Shown here: piece by piece, positions 18,118-28,191 of the stretch
Position numbering within the stretch: the stretch's first letter is position 1
Layout: every line of letters starts with the position of its first letter
Assembly: GCA_963711215.1 (NCBI GenBank)
Contig: CAVQDH010000005.1
Location: forward strand, 1-64,000
Direction: 5' to 3'
DNA: 64,000 nucleotides
Origin: WHUA01 sp963711215
GTDB lineage: Bacteria; Pseudomonadota; Alphaproteobacteria; UBA8366
Made by a program: the position numbers and the translations under genes
Notes under the pieces: generated by a model
Told to the model about the DNA's origin: nothing
The model's database searches: none
Seen by the model: only the letters and a program-made list of their open reading frames with translations

Positions 18118-18840
18118 CTATTTCGCCGACAGCGAGATCATGCCGGGTATCGCCGTCCGGTGCTCGACAACCCGCATGACCATCATGACGATGAAGGTGA
18201 CGAGACAATACAGAACGGTTGCCGTCGTGAAGGCCTCGAAACCCTGAAAGGTATATTCCTCGATCTGCCGCGTCTGCGCCGTCAGCTCGAGGACCCCGAT
18301 CGTCAGCGCCAGCGACGAGTTCTTGAAGATGCCGAGAAAGTCGCTGGTCAGCGGCGGAACGATGATGCGGTACCCGACCGGCAGCAGGACGTAACGGTAG
18401 ACCTGCGCCGGGGTCAGCCCAATCGCGAGACCGGCGTAGCGCTGCCCCAGGCCGATCGACTGGATACCGGCGCGTACCTGCTCGGCCACGCGGGACGCGG
18501 TATAGGTGCCGAGGCAGACCACCGCCGTGCTGAACTCGGGCAGCGGCAGGTCGCGCTTGACCCACGTCCCGGCCGCCTTCGGCAGCAGCTCCGGAAAGAC
18601 GAAGAACCAGAGGAACATCTGCACGAGCAAGGGAACGTTGCGGAACAGCTCGACATAGGCGGCGCCGATGACGCGGAGGACGGGGACGTTCGTGGTCCGC
18701 ATCACGCCGATGACCGAGCCCAGCGTGAACGCGATGACCCAGGCCGCGCAAGCGGTCGCGATCGTCCAGCCGAGACCCGATATTATCCAGCCAAAATAGG
18801 GCGCCTGTAGCAGGATGCCCCAGTTCCAGTTGTACTGCAT
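18118..18840 (-). CDS. gltJ: Polar amino acid ABC permease, GltJ-like
   Basis: Permease of 240 residues with an N-terminal motif NWGILLQ, the YVELFRNVPLLVQMF segment and the ATPase-docking loop GLAIGLTPAQVYRYVLLPVGYR (about 135-160). It pairs with GltK to form the heterodimeric channel. It is separated from the binding-protein gene by 91 bp that contain a strong hairpin, an arrangement that allows more binding protein than permease to be made. Confidence 0.88.
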   Translation of the reverse strand: MQYNWNWGILLQAPYFGWIISGLGWTIATACAAWVIAFTLGSVIGVMRTTNVPVLRVIGAAYVELFRNVPLLVQMFLWFFVFPELLPKAAGTWVKRDLPLPEFSTAVVCLGTYTASRVAEQVRAGIQSIGLGQRYAGLAIGLTPAQVYRYVLLPVGYRIIVPPLTSDFLGIFKNSSLALTIGVLELTAQTRQIEEYTFQGFEAFTTATVLYCLVTFIVMMVMRVVEHRTAIPGMISLSAK

Positions 18841-18890
18841 GCCTTCCCCTCGCCGCGCTGGCGCGGCGCCTGCGATGCAACGCGATGACA

Positions 18891-18919
18891 GCGGGGACGG
18901 CCGTCAAGGCCGTCCCCGC
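18891..18919 (-). promoter_or_regulatory. Intercistronic 12-bp hairpin after binding-protein gene
   Basis: A perfect 12-bp stem (GCGGGGACGGCC / GGCCGTCCCCGC) with a 5-nt loop sits 12 bp after the GltI stop. On the minus strand no U-run follows, so I read it as an RNA-stabilising or partial-attenuation element that protects the binding-protein message, as is common between binding-protein and permease genes, rather than a full terminator. Confidence 0.6.
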
Positions 18920-18931
18920 GTCAACCCGACC

Positions 18932-19816
18932 CTAGTAGGGCAGCGCCTGGATTTCGAATGCCGTCCGAAGCGTCGCGCTCAGCGGCATGTTGATACCGGT
19001 CGGTCCGGGATTGAACCACTTGTCGTAGATCTTGACGATCTCGCCCGACCGCATCATGTCCGCCAGCACCGTGTTGCCGAGCAGCCGGAAGGTCGAATCG
19101 TTCCGCGGGATCATGATGCCGTACGGGTCGTAGCTCAGGAAACGGCCGGTGACCTTGAACTGGCTCGGATCCTTGGACTTGCTGATCAGGCCGTAGACCA
19201 GCACGTGGTCCGTCGCATAGGCGTCGACACGTCCGGTCTCGAGCGCCAGCCATCCCTGCGGATGATCCTTCACCATCACGACCTTGACGTTGAGGCCCTT
19301 CTCCTGGATCACGGCCTTCACCGCCTTTTCGTTCGTCGTGCCGAGCGACAGCGCGATCGCCTTCCCGTTCAGGTCCTCGATCTCGTTGATCCCGGAGTTC
19401 TTCTTGACGCCCATTTGCGTGCCGGTGATGAAGGTGATCGCCAGGTAGTCGACCTGCTTCGACCGGGTAAGGTTGTTGGTCGTCGAGCCGCACTCCATGT
19501 CGATCGTGCCGTTCGCCATCAGGGGAATCCGGGTCTGCGAGGTGACCGGGACGTATTTGATCTTGAGGTCCGGCGCCTTGATCTCTTCCTTGATCTTGTC
19601 GACGATCTTCAAGCAGAGATCGATCGAATAGCCGATCGGCTTGCCGTCCGGCCCGGTATAGGAGAAGGGTATCGAGGCCTCGCGGTTGCCGATGTTGATG
19701 ACCCCGCGCTCCTTGATCCGCTTCAATACATAAGAGTCGTCCTGCGCGAATGCAGACGCACCCACGAGCGTCGTGAATACGAGAGCGGCGACGGCAATAG
19801 CAATTTTCCTAAGCAT
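18932..19816 (-). CDS. gltI: Glutamate/aspartate periplasmic binding protein
   Basis: Periplasmic solute-binding protein of 294 residues. A clear signal peptide ends at SAFAQ (about residue 25). The mature protein has IPFSYTGPDGKPIGYSIDLC (residues 49-68) and the motif MECGSTTNNLTRSKQVDY, which is characteristic of the GltI/acidic amino acid group. It captures the substrate for GltJKL. It is the first gene of the operon, with GAGGGAG 8-10 nt before the ATG. Confidence 0.9.
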   Translation of the reverse strand: MLRKIAIAVAALVFTTLVGASAFAQDDSYVLKRIKERGVINIGNREASIPFSYTGPDGKPIGYSIDLCLKIVDKIKEEIKAPDLKIKYVPVTSQTRIPLMANGTIDMECGSTTNNLTRSKQVDYLAITFITGTQMGVKKNSGINEIEDLNGKAIALSLGTTNEKAVKAVIQEKGLNVKVVMVKDHPQGWLALETGRVDAYATDHVLVYGLISKSKDPSQFKVTGRFLSYDPYGIMIPRNDSTFRLLGNTVLADMMRSGEIVKIYDKWFNPGPTGINMPLSATLRTAFEIQALPY

Positions 19817-20217
19817 GCCAAGTGTCTCCCTCTAGTTGGTTATCGATTGAATTGGCACTCTTGGGAAAAAGCCTAGATCGGCGGTAGTCGAAGGGTCCAG
19901 AAGAATTTAACCACGGCGATCAATGAGTATCGTCGATTCAACTCGTTTGCCGCTTTCCGCGCCAAACGGTTCGCGAACTGCCCGCCGCTTCGGCAACCGC
20001 TTATAGCGCCGGCCGACACGCCGATCGACTGGCGGAAATTGCCGCGAGACGACGCGCGCCGCCGTCACGGAATCTGCTCTCATCCGTCATAAATCGACAA
20101 CCGCGCCTGGATACCGTCGCGCTACGCGGCGGTACACGCCGGTTCCTTTTCGGCCGAGCGCAACGCCGTCATCGCAGTGACTTGACCCGGAAAATCCAAA
20201 ACGCCGAGGTGAGCCCC
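19817..20217. other. Intergenic region between divergent transporter operons
   Basis: About 400 bp between the gltI-type operon (minus) and the peptide transporter operon (plus). Promoters for both must lie here. I see ribosome sites at each end (GAGGGAG for the minus gene, GAGGTGA 5 nt before the plus ATG at 20218) but no convincing operator, RNA gene or ORF in the middle. Confidence 0.4.
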
Positions 20218-21832
20218 ATGTCGTTCCTAACGCAAATCCGCCAAGGAGCCATCGCAGCCATAGCGCTGGCCACCTTCTGTCTGATGATCCAGCCCGCCGC
20301 AGCCGACAGCCGCCCGGACCTGGTGATCGCGGTAAACAAGCTGCCGCGGTCGCTGGAGCCGGCGATGAAGATGGGCAATGTCGACGTCCGCGTGAATTAC
20401 AACATTTTCGACACGCTGATCCGCCGGGACTTCAGGACCCAGGACAAGTCCGGCCAGGTCCGCCTCGTCCCCGGCCTCGCCACATCCTGGAACCGCATCA
20501 GCCCGACGACGCTCGAGCTCAACCTCCGCCAGGGCGTCAAGTTTCACGACGGCAGTGAATTTACCGCCGATGACGTGATCTTCAGCTTCGGCAAGGAGCG
20601 GGTCTACGGCGACAAGGCGCCGGTCCGCAGCGCGCGCCTTTTCATCGGCGACCTCGACCGGATCGAAAAGCTGAACCCATACAAGATCCGCGTCGATCAT
20701 GAAAGAGCCGGACCCGATCATCGAGCACAGGCTGGCCGGCTACGGCTCCTGGATCGTCAGCAAGAAAGCCTACGAAAAATTCAAGAAGGACGGCGAGCCG
20801 ACGGAGAAATGGATGGCGACGGCGATCCGGAAGGTAACCTGGAAGCCGATCGGCACCGGTCCCTTCAAGTTCAAGGAGTACATCCCCGGCGACCGCGTCA
20901 CCCTCACCGCGAACGACGACTACTTCCTCGGCAAGCCGGATGCCAAGAGCGTCACCTTCAAGGAAGTGCCGGAAGTCTCGACGCGGCTGGCCGGCCTGGT
21001 CAGCGGCGAGTTCGACATGGTCGTCGAGATTCCGCCCGACCAGCTGCCCGTGCTCGAGAAGTACAGCGACATCAAGGTGGCGTCCGTGATCCTCGAGAAT
21101 TCGCACGTCCTGACCTTCAACACGAAACACCCGATCATGCGGGACAGGAAGCTGCGCCAGGCGCTGTCGCTCGCGATCGATCGCAAGAAGCTCATCGATA
21201 CGCTGTGGCACGGCCTGACGATCACGCCGAACGGCAATCAGATGCCCGATTTCGGCGAGTATTACATCAAGGACTTTCCGCCCTTCGCCTACGATCCGGC
21301 AAAGGCCAAGAAGCTGCTGGCAGAATCGTCCTACAAGGGCCAGACCGTCGAATACCGGCTTATTCCGAACTACTACACCAACAGCATGGAAGCCGCGCAG
21401 ATCATCCAGGAGATGTGGAAGCGGATCGGCTTCAACATGAAGATCACGCCGGTCGAGAACTGGAAGGCCGTTCGCACCAAGGATGTCGCGATCTATCCGT
21501 GGTCCAACACCTTCCGCTATCCCGAGCCGATCGGCCAGATCAGCATGAGCTGGGGGCCCGGATCGGAAATACAGGAAGGCGACCACGTGTATTGGGACGG
21601 CACGCCGGAGTTCAACCGGCTGGCAGGCGTCCTCGCCAGTTCGGTCGACAAGACGGAACGCAAGGCAGCCTTCCGGCGGATGATGGAAATCTTCCGGGAG
21701 GAAGTTCCCGGCACCATCCTCTACAACCCGATCTCCACCTACGCGATGCGCAAGGGCGTCGATTTCACGCCCTACAGCCTCTACTACATGGATCTTCGGC
21801 CCGACAATCTGAAGATCGCGCACTCGAATTAG
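20218..21832 (+). CDS. Peptide-type ABC binding protein, single frameshift
   Basis: Solute-binding protein family 5 (DppA/OppA type), about 537 residues after repair. A signal peptide (about residues 1-29, ending PAAADS) is followed by NLRQGVKFHDGSEFTADDVIFSF, the family signature region. The frame breaks at about 20694-20698 (NPYKIRV then MKEPDPIIEH); removing one base joins the halves, which continue with GTGPFKFKEYIPGD and YDPAKAKKLL to the stop at 21832. The ATG at 20218 has GAGGTGA 5 nt upstream and gives the proper signal peptide. It delivers oligopeptides or similar ligands to the downstream transporter. Confidence 0.85.
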
Positions 21833-21836
21833 CACC

Positions 21837-23903
21837 GTGGCGCATCTCGAACCGTCAGGCCACCCCGACCGTGCGGCGCAGCCGGGGTGGCCTGACCCAT
21901 CGGCCGGGACCCAGCCGCAGCTCGTCATCGAGAACCTCGCGGTGTCCTTCGCGACCGAAAAGGGCGTCGTCCGCGCGGTCGACGGCGTCGATCTCGCCGT
22001 ATCCCGGGGCGGAACGCTCGGGCTGGTCGGCGAGAGCGGCTGCGGCAAGAGCGTGACCTGCCATTCCATCCTCGGCCTGACGCCGCCGAACGGCCGCATC
22101 GCCGGCGGCCGGATCCTGTTCGAGGGCCGCGACCTGTTGCAACTGCCCCGTCCGGAATTGGCACGCTTGCGCGGGCATGACATCGCCATGATCTTCCAGG
22201 ACCCGATGAGCGCGCTCAACCCGGTCCACACCGTCGGCGGCCAGATCACGGAAAGCTTGCGCATCCACCGCGGGCTTCCGCGACGGCAGGCATTGGAGGA
22301 AGCCGCGGCATTGCTCGACCTCGTCGGCATTCCGGAGCCACGCGTCCGGCTGCGCGAATTTCCCCATCAGCTGTCCGGCGGCATGTGTCAGCGGGTCATG
22401 ATCGCCATGGCGCTGGCCTGCCGTCCGAAGCTGCTGATCGCGGACGAGCCGACGACGGCGCTGGACGTGACCATTCAGGCGCAGATTCTCGATCTGCTTC
22501 GCGACCTGCAGGGTGAATTCGGGATGTCCATCATCCTGATCACCCATGACCTGGGCGTGGTCGCCGAGATGGCGGACACCGTCGCCGTCATGTATTGCGG
22601 GCGCGTCGTCGAAACCGCGCCGGCGAAAGATTTGTTCGCCAATCCGAGCCATCCCTATACCCGGGGCCTCATCAACTCGCTGCCGCGGGTCGACCGGCAG
22701 GTGAGCGCCCTCACGCCGGTTGACGGATTTCTGCCCTCGCCCTTCGATCTGCCGCCGGGCTGCCCGTTCGAGCCCCGCTGCGCCGGCGCGTCCGTCCGTT
22801 GCCGGCAAACGGCGCCGAGCCTCAAGGCGCTGTCGCCCGGCCATCGCGTTTCCTGCCATCATTCACGCGAAAGCGGCGCCATGAGACCTGAGGATGCCTC
22901 GGAGCAGCCCCTTCTGGAGTTTCGCAACGTGGTGCGCCATTACGGGGCGGGGCGACGGCGGTTCCTGCGAAACGAGCCGGTCGTGCACGCGGTCAACGGC
23001 GTAAGCCTCGGCATCCGAACCGGCGAGACCGTGGGCCTCGTCGGCGAAAGCGGCTGCGGCAAGAGCACGCTTGCCCGTCTGGCCTTGGGCATCGATACGC
23101 CGACGGACGGCGAGATATTGTTCCGGGGCCGCAGCCTCTCCGGCCTGCCAGCCAAGGAATGGCGTGGGTTGCGCCGGTCGATGCAGATGATCTTCCAGGA
23201 TCCGTCGAGCGCGCTCGATCCGCGGATGTCGGTTGGCGACCAGATCCGCGAGCCGCTCGCCATCCACCGCCTCGGCGCCGACGCGGCGCGCGGGGCGATT
23301 GTCGATGCCATGATCGATGCGGTCGGGCTTCCGCGCGATCTGATGAGCCGCTTCCCGCACGAGCTCAGCGGCGGGCAGCAGCAGCGCGTGGTCATCGCCC
23401 GCGCGCTCGTGCTGCAGCCGACATTGCTCGTCTGCGACGAGCCGATTTCCGCGCTCGACGTTTCCGTTCAGGCACAGGTCGTGAACCTGCTGCGCGACCT
23501 GCAGCGCCGGCTGTCGCTGACCTATCTTTTCATCTCCCACGACCTCGCGATCGTGCGGCACATCTGTGACCGGATCGCCGTCATGTATCTCGGCGAGATC
23601 GTCGAGCTGGCCGACCGCGATGCGCTGTTCGACCACCCCCGGCACCCCTATACCCAGGCGCTCATTTCCGCGATTCCGATTCCCGATCCGACGGCCAGAC
23701 GGGAGCGGCGTTTGCTGCGCGGCGATCCGCCGAACGCGATCAAGCTGCCGAGCGGCTGCGGGTTCCACACGCGCTGTCCGCATGCCGAGCCGCATTGCCG
23801 CGTCCAGCACCCGGCGCTGATCGAGACCGCGCCCGGGCACCGCGCCGCCTGCCACCTGGCAACGGGCGCGGCCCAACCGCAGCTGCGAGCGGCCGCCGGA
23901 TGA
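21837..23903 (+). CDS. Fused DppD-DppF-type ABC ATPase
   Basis: One 688-residue protein carrying two peptide-transporter ATPase domains. Domain 1: Walker A GESGCGKS at about residue 62, signature LSGGMCQRV, Walker B IADEPTTALD, then the C-terminal GCPFEPRC cysteine region. Domain 2: Walker A GESGCGKST at about residue 400, LSGGQQQRV, VCDEPISALDVS and CGFHTRCPH. Normally these are separate DppD and DppF proteins; fused versions such as GsiA are known. It starts with a GTG 4 bases after the binding protein and overlaps the permease start (ATGA). The cysteine-rich tails are typical of the family and may bind an iron-sulfur cluster. Confidence 0.92.
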   Translation: MAHLEPSGHPDRAAQPGWPDPSAGTQPQLVIENLAVSFATEKGVVRAVDGVDLAVSRGGTLGLVGESGCGKSVTCHSILGLTPPNGRIAGGRILFEGRDLLQLPRPELARLRGHDIAMIFQDPMSALNPVHTVGGQITESLRIHRGLPRRQALEEAAALLDLVGIPEPRVRLREFPHQLSGGMCQRVMIAMALACRPKLLIADEPTTALDVTIQAQILDLLRDLQGEFGMSIILITHDLGVVAEMADTVAVMYCGRVVETAPAKDLFANPSHPYTRGLINSLPRVDRQVSALTPVDGFLPSPFDLPPGCPFEPRCAGASVRCRQTAPSLKALSPGHRVSCHHSRESGAMRPEDASEQPLLEFRNVVRHYGAGRRRFLRNEPVVHAVNGVSLGIRTGETVGLVGESGCGKSTLARLALGIDTPTDGEILFRGRSLSGLPAKEWRGLRRSMQMIFQDPSSALDPRMSVGDQIREPLAIHRLGADAARGAIVDAMIDAVGLPRDLMSRFPHELSGGQQQRVVIARALVLQPTLLVCDEPISALDVSVQAQVVNLLRDLQRRLSLTYLFISHDLAIVRHICDRIAVMYLGEIVELADRDALFDHPRHPYTQALISAIPIPDPTARRERRLLRGDPPNAIKLPSGCGFHTRCPHAEPHCRVQHPALIETAPGHRAACHLATGAAQPQLRAAAG

Positions 23904-24838
23904 ACACGCGCTTTCTCTGCATCAAGCTGCTGCGCGGCATCCTCACGGTGCTGCTCGTCCTCACCTTCGTCTTCGTCGTGCTGCGCCTGTCAGGCGACCC
24001 CGTCGATGCCCTCGTCGGCGACGAAGCAGCACCGGACCTCGCCGCCTATTACCGGACGCTCTACGGCCTCGATAAGCCGATCTGGCAGCAATACCTCCTC
24101 TATCTGCGCAACGTCGCCTCGGGGGACCTCGGCGTGTCCTACGGCGACGAGCGGGACGCGCTGGAGGTCGTGCTCGAACGCGTGCCGAAGACGCTCGAGC
24201 TCGGCATCGCAGCCTTCCTCGGCAGCCTGTTGATCGGTATTCCGCTCGGTGTCGTCGCCGCGCTGAACCGGAACACGGCGATCGACCGTTTCACCATGGG
24301 CTTCGCTGTCCTCGGATTCAGCCTGCCGAATTTCTTTCTCGGCATCCTCCTGATCCTCGCCTTCGCGATGCATTTCCGGATATTGCCGAGCTCCGGCAGC
24401 GGCAGCTGGCAGCATCTGGTGATGCCCGTCATCACCTTGGCCACGGCCGGCGCCGGCTCGCTCGCCCGCTTCGCGCGCTCCTCCATGCTCGAGGTGTTGA
24501 GCAAATCCTATATCCGCACGGCGACGGCGAAAGGCGTGCCGCGGTTGCGCCGGATCAACTGGCACGCGCTGCCCAATGCCGCCATCCCGATCGTCACCAT
24601 TCTCGGTTTTCGCCTGGGCGACCTGATTGCCGGCTCGGTCGTGACCGAAACCGTCTTCGCTTGGCCCGGCGTCGGGCGGCTGCTGGTAGTAGCGGTCGGC
24701 GCCGCGACCTCGCCGTCGTCCAGGCCATTCTCATCATCGTCGCCACGACGATGGTCCTCGCCAATCTCTCCGTCGATCTGCTCTATCGGCTGGCTCGATC
24801 CGCGCATTCGCGTCAGCAACGCGGAAAAGGGCTCCTGA
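23900..24838 (+). CDS. Peptide ABC permease DppB-like, two compensating frameshifts
   Basis: Inner-membrane permease of about 313 residues with six expected membrane segments, an N-terminal segment from residue 10 and the ATPase-docking loop SYIRTATAKGVPRLRRINWHALPN. Between about 24696-24706 and 24786 the reading frame is displaced: in the other frame this stretch reads RRDLAVVQAILIIVATTMVLANLSVDLLY, exactly the expected last membrane helix, and the original frame then resumes as GWLDPRIR. One missing base followed by one extra base explains it. The start overlaps the fused ATPase stop by 4 bp. Confidence 0.85.
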   Translation: MNTRFLCIKLLRGILTVLLVLTFVFVVLRLSGDPVDALVGDEAAPDLAAYYRTLYGLDKPIWQQYLLYLRNVASGDLGVSYGDERDALEVVLERVPKTLELGIAAFLGSLLIGIPLGVVAALNRNTAIDRFTMGFAVLGFSLPNFFLGILLILAFAMHFRILPSSGSGSWQHLVMPVITLATAGAGSLARFARSSMLEVLSKSYIRTATAKGVPRLRRINWHALPNAAIPIVTILGFRLGDLIAGSVVTETVFAWPGVGRLLVVAVGAATSPSSRPFSSSSPRRWSSPISPSICSIGWLDPRIRVSNAEKGS

Positions 24839-24840
24839 CC

Positions 24841-25720
24841 ATGCGCCGACATTGCCGCCGGGCGCAGCGGATTCGGCCACGGCGCTTGAGGCTGAAATGC
24901 CCGCCGCTCGTTCTCTTCTGCATGGCGTTCATCGCCCTGATCCTGCTCGTTGCCGCCGGGGCCGATCTGATCGCGCCGAAGCACTACACACATGCAGTCA
25001 CTTGCCGACCGCCTCAAGCCGCCGTCCTTTCTGGGCGGACCGGCGCCCTATCTCCTCGGCACCGACGAACTGGGCCGCGACGTGCTGAGCCGGCTGATCT
25101 ACGGCATCCGGTTCAGCCTGGTCATCGCCATTCTCGGCACGACGATCGGCGCCGCGCTGGGCACGCTCCTCGGATTCGTCGCAGCGCATACACGAGGCCT
25201 GATCGAGGAAGCCATCATGATGATGGTCGACGTGCAGGCGGCCATACCCTTCCTGATCATCGCGCTCGCCCTGCTCGCCTTCTTCGGCAACAACTTCACG
25301 CTGTTCATCATCATCATGGGTCTCAACGGATGGGAGACCTATGCCCGCCTGACCCGCGGCATGGTGCTCTCCACCACGGCGCAGGGCTATGCGGTCGCCG
25401 TCCGCTCGCTCGGCGCGAAGCCGCTCCGGCTCTACGGGCGCCATATCCTGCCCAATATCGCCAGCGCGCTGATCGTGCAGTTCACGCTTAATTTCCCGTC
25501 GACCATCCTCCTGGAAACCTCGCTGAGCTTCCTCGGCCTCGGCGTTCAGCCGCCGCTGACCAGCCTCGGCCAGATGCTGGGCGCCGGCCGCAATTACCTG
25601 ATCCTCGCCTGGTGGATCGCGGTGGCCCCAGGCGTTACGATCTTCCTGACGACGCTCTCGATCAGCATCGTCGGCGACTGGCTGCGCGACCGGCTCGACC
25701 CGACCCTGCGCGGCCGCTGA
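24841..25720 (+). CDS. Peptide ABC permease DppC-like, single frameshift
   Basis: Second permease subunit, about 292 residues after repair. The first part (from ATG 24841) carries the N-terminal membrane helix PPLVLFCMAFIALILLVAAG and DLIAPKHYTH; at about 24984-24992 one extra base moves the frame, and the protein continues QSLADRLKPPSF, then HLLGTDELGRD-type sequence (YLLGTDELGRDVLSRL), typical of DppC, and the docking loop RSLGAKPLRLYGRHILPN. It starts 2 bases after the DppB stop. Taken together with the binding protein and fused ATPase it completes a peptide-type importer. Confidence 0.85.
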
Positions 25721-25744
25721 GGGGAGACCGAGGGAGACCGTACG

Positions 25745-26609
25745 TTGAGAGCCTTCACCGTCCTGCAGGTATCCGACACGCACCTGAGCCGTACCCACGC
25801 CTATTTCCAGGACAACTGGGACGCCTTCATCGACTGCGTCGCCGAGGAGAAGCCGGACCTGGTCTTCGTCACCGGCGACATGTGCTTCAACGGCCCGGCG
25901 AACCCGGACGACCTGGCCTATGCGCGCAGCCAGATGGACCGCCTGCCCGTCGCCTGGCGCGCCATTCCCGGCAATCACGACATCGGCGACGTGCCGCCGG
26001 ACGCCAGGCTGAAGCATCCGATCACGGCGGACCGACGCGCTGCCTACCGCCGGCATTTCGGGGAAGAGTACTGGGTCCAGGACGTCTGCGACTGGCGCTT
26101 CGTCGGGCTCAACGCCCAGCTCATGGGCAGCGGCCTTCCCGGCGAAGCGGAACAGATGGCCATGCTGGAGGAAGCCTTGGCCGGCGCCGGACGGCACAGC
26201 CTCGCGCTGATCATCCACAAGCCGCTGTTTCATGCGTCGCCGGACGAAATCGGGCAGTCGCTCACCACCGTCTTTCCCGATACCCGGCAGAAGCTGCTGG
26301 CGCTGTGCGAGCAATACCAGATCAAGCTGGTGGCGAGCGGGCACCGTCACTGCTACCGCACGCTGCGCCACGGCGGGGCGCAGCACGTCTGGGCGCCGGC
26401 GAGCGCCTTCGTCGACACCAGCAAGGCGGACGATCCGATCGGGCCTCGTACGCCGCGTCGGCTACATCCGCTACCGCTTCACGCGCGGCGCCTTCACGCA
26501 CGACTTCGTCGAGCCGCCGCGCTTCATCAACCACGACCTTCGCAACTGGATGATCGCCAAGGGATCGTCGACCCACCTCCCCGCGCGGCCGCTTAACGGC
26601 AGCGCGTAG
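25745..26609 (+). CDS. Class III metallophosphoesterase, single frameshift near 3' end
   Basis: Calcineurin-like phosphoesterase of about 287 residues. All metal-binding blocks are visible: SDTHL (residues 10-14), GDM, GNHD (about 78-81), IIHKPLF and SGHRH (about 198-202). The family includes cAMP phosphodiesterase CpdA and glycerophosphodiesterase GpdQ. The frame breaks at a GGG run at 26441-26443; dropping one G restores GLVRRVGYIRYRFTRGAFTHDF to the stop at 26607. The start is TTG with GGAG upstream. It lies 24 bp after the DppC-like gene and is probably part of that operon, perhaps hydrolysing an imported phosphodiester; that link is inference. Confidence 0.82.
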
Positions 26610-26631
26610 AGCGGCAGGCCTCCGAAAAATA

Positions 26632-28002
26632 TCAGCCGCGGCAGAGCGCGACGATCTCGTCCAGCGAGTCCAATTTCTCCAGGCGCCCGACCTTCTCGGC
26701 CACCGCCTCGGCGCGGTCCTTGCCGATGATCGGCTCGGCCAGGTCGTGGAACTTGGACGACAGGCGGAACCACTGCCGCTCCTGGTCCTGCTCGGGAATG
26801 CTGGCGTCCGCCATCTGGCGCAGCACCAGCCCGTCATTGGTCGAGACGATCACCTCGGAGTTGGCGTGCTCCCATTTCGCCTCCGGCACGACCGTGATGC
26901 GGTCGCGCAGGTAGACGACGGCCGGATCCTTGCACATCTCGGGGCTATAGTTCTCGGTCTTGCCCGTGTTCTCGCCCGCCAGCGCCATCGCGGTCGTGAA
27001 GCGCAGGCTGAACTTCGCTTCCAGGTCGGTCTGCGGGTTCTGGATGTTGCACATCTTCTGATAGCTCTCGGGCACCCGCACCTCGATCTTCTCGATGCGC
27101 TCGGGCGTCAGGTTGTGCTTCTCGCGGATAAGCGAGGCCGCCTCGATCGAGGCATGCGTGCCGTAGCAGGCCGCGTGGTACTTGAACAGGATGCTGCGGG
27201 CGAGAAAGCTCTTGCCCATCCCTTCCAGCGCCTTGTCCGGCTGGAAGCTGGCGCTCTGGGTATCGCCGAAGCCCTGCACGCATTCCAGGATTTCCGGGTT
27301 GCTGGTGAAGCCGCGCTTGGCCAGCAGCGCGGCGTAGAGGCCGTTCGCCGCCGCCTTGCCCGCATGCAGCGGCTTGCACATGGTGCCGAAGTTGCTCTTG
27401 AGGCCGGCCGCCTGGGTCGCGGCGATGCCGAAGGCGGTGACGCAGGCGTCCGCGTCGAGACCCAGCTTGTGGGCAGCGGCTGCCGCCGCGCCAAAGGTGC
27501 CGACCGTGGCCGTCGTGTGCCAGCCCTTCACGTAATGGGATTCGCCCATCAGCATGCTGATCCGGACCTCGCTCTCGACGCCCGCGATGAAGGCCGTGAT
27601 GAAATCCTTGCCGGTCCCGCCGTCGCGCTCCGACAGGGCCAGGATCGCCGGCACGACCGGCACCGTCGGATGCCCGACCATGTGCAGGTTGACGTCGTCG
27701 AAGTCGAGCGCGTGCGAGGCCGTGCCGTTCAGCAGCGCCGCCTGAAGCAGCGAGGTCCGGAAGCCGCCGCCGATCACCGTGGCCTGCTCCTTGCCGCCCT
27801 CTTCCTGCGCCTCGGCCCGCAGGATCCGGCTCATCTCCTCCTGCGCGCCGGCCAGCGTCACGCCGAGCCAGTCGATCATGCAGCATTTGGCGATGGACAC
27901 GACATCCGGCGGCAGCGCCTCGAAGCGCATGCCGATGCCATTTTCGGCGATTTTGCGGGTGAGTCCGGACGCATCCGGCATGTCGAAAGCGAGCTGGGCC
28001 AT
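26632..28002 (-). CDS. MmgE/PrpD family protein
   Basis: Second MmgE/PrpD superfamily member, about 456 residues. It shows DWLGVTLAGAQEE (about residues 44-56), HALDFDDVNLHMVGHPTVPVVPA (about 97-119), the GWHTTATVGTFGAAAAAA helix and FKYHAACYGTH, all standard for the family. Start at ATG 28002 with GGAGGAAA about 10 nt upstream. It is convergent with the metallophosphoesterase gene. Identity with the copy at 8289-9650 looks low outside family motifs, so this is not a recent duplication. Reaction not assignable from sequence. Confidence 0.87.
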   Translation of the reverse strand: MAQLAFDMPDASGLTRKIAENGIGMRFEALPPDVVSIAKCCMIDWLGVTLAGAQEEMSRILRAEAQEEGGKEQATVIGGGFRTSLLQAALLNGTASHALDFDDVNLHMVGHPTVPVVPAILALSERDGGTGKDFITAFIAGVESEVRISMLMGESHYVKGWHTTATVGTFGAAAAAAHKLGLDADACVTAFGIAATQAAGLKSNFGTMCKPLHAGKAAANGLYAALLAKRGFTSNPEILECVQGFGDTQSASFQPDKALEGMGKSFLARSILFKYHAACYGTHASIEAASLIREKHNLTPERIEKIEVRVPESYQKMCNIQNPQTDLEAKFSLRFTTAMALAGENTGKTENYSPEMCKDPAVVYLRDRITVVPEAKWEHANSEVIVSTNDGLVLRQMADASIPEQDQERQWFRLSSKFHDLAEPIIGKDRAEAVAEKVGRLEKLDSLDEIVALCRG

Positions 28003-28191
28003 GGGCGGGTTTCCTCCAAATCTTCTGAGGCCGATGCTACCGCATTGCCGCGGCGGACGGTAGCCGGGCGGAGCATAGGCCGGGAGGCCGGCTCTCGCCA
28101 AATCCCGGCGTGTCGGGGAGGCTGGTCTCGCCTTTCGGCAGACCGATGCTAGGATGGGCTCGGACGCAGGAACCGCCGAAAGCCGCCCCGG

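Noticed and set aside
20690..20705. Programmed frameshifting in the binding-protein gene
   Set aside because: No slippery heptamer or conserved pause element is evident, and similar one-base shifts recur across unrelated genes, pointing to sequence error.
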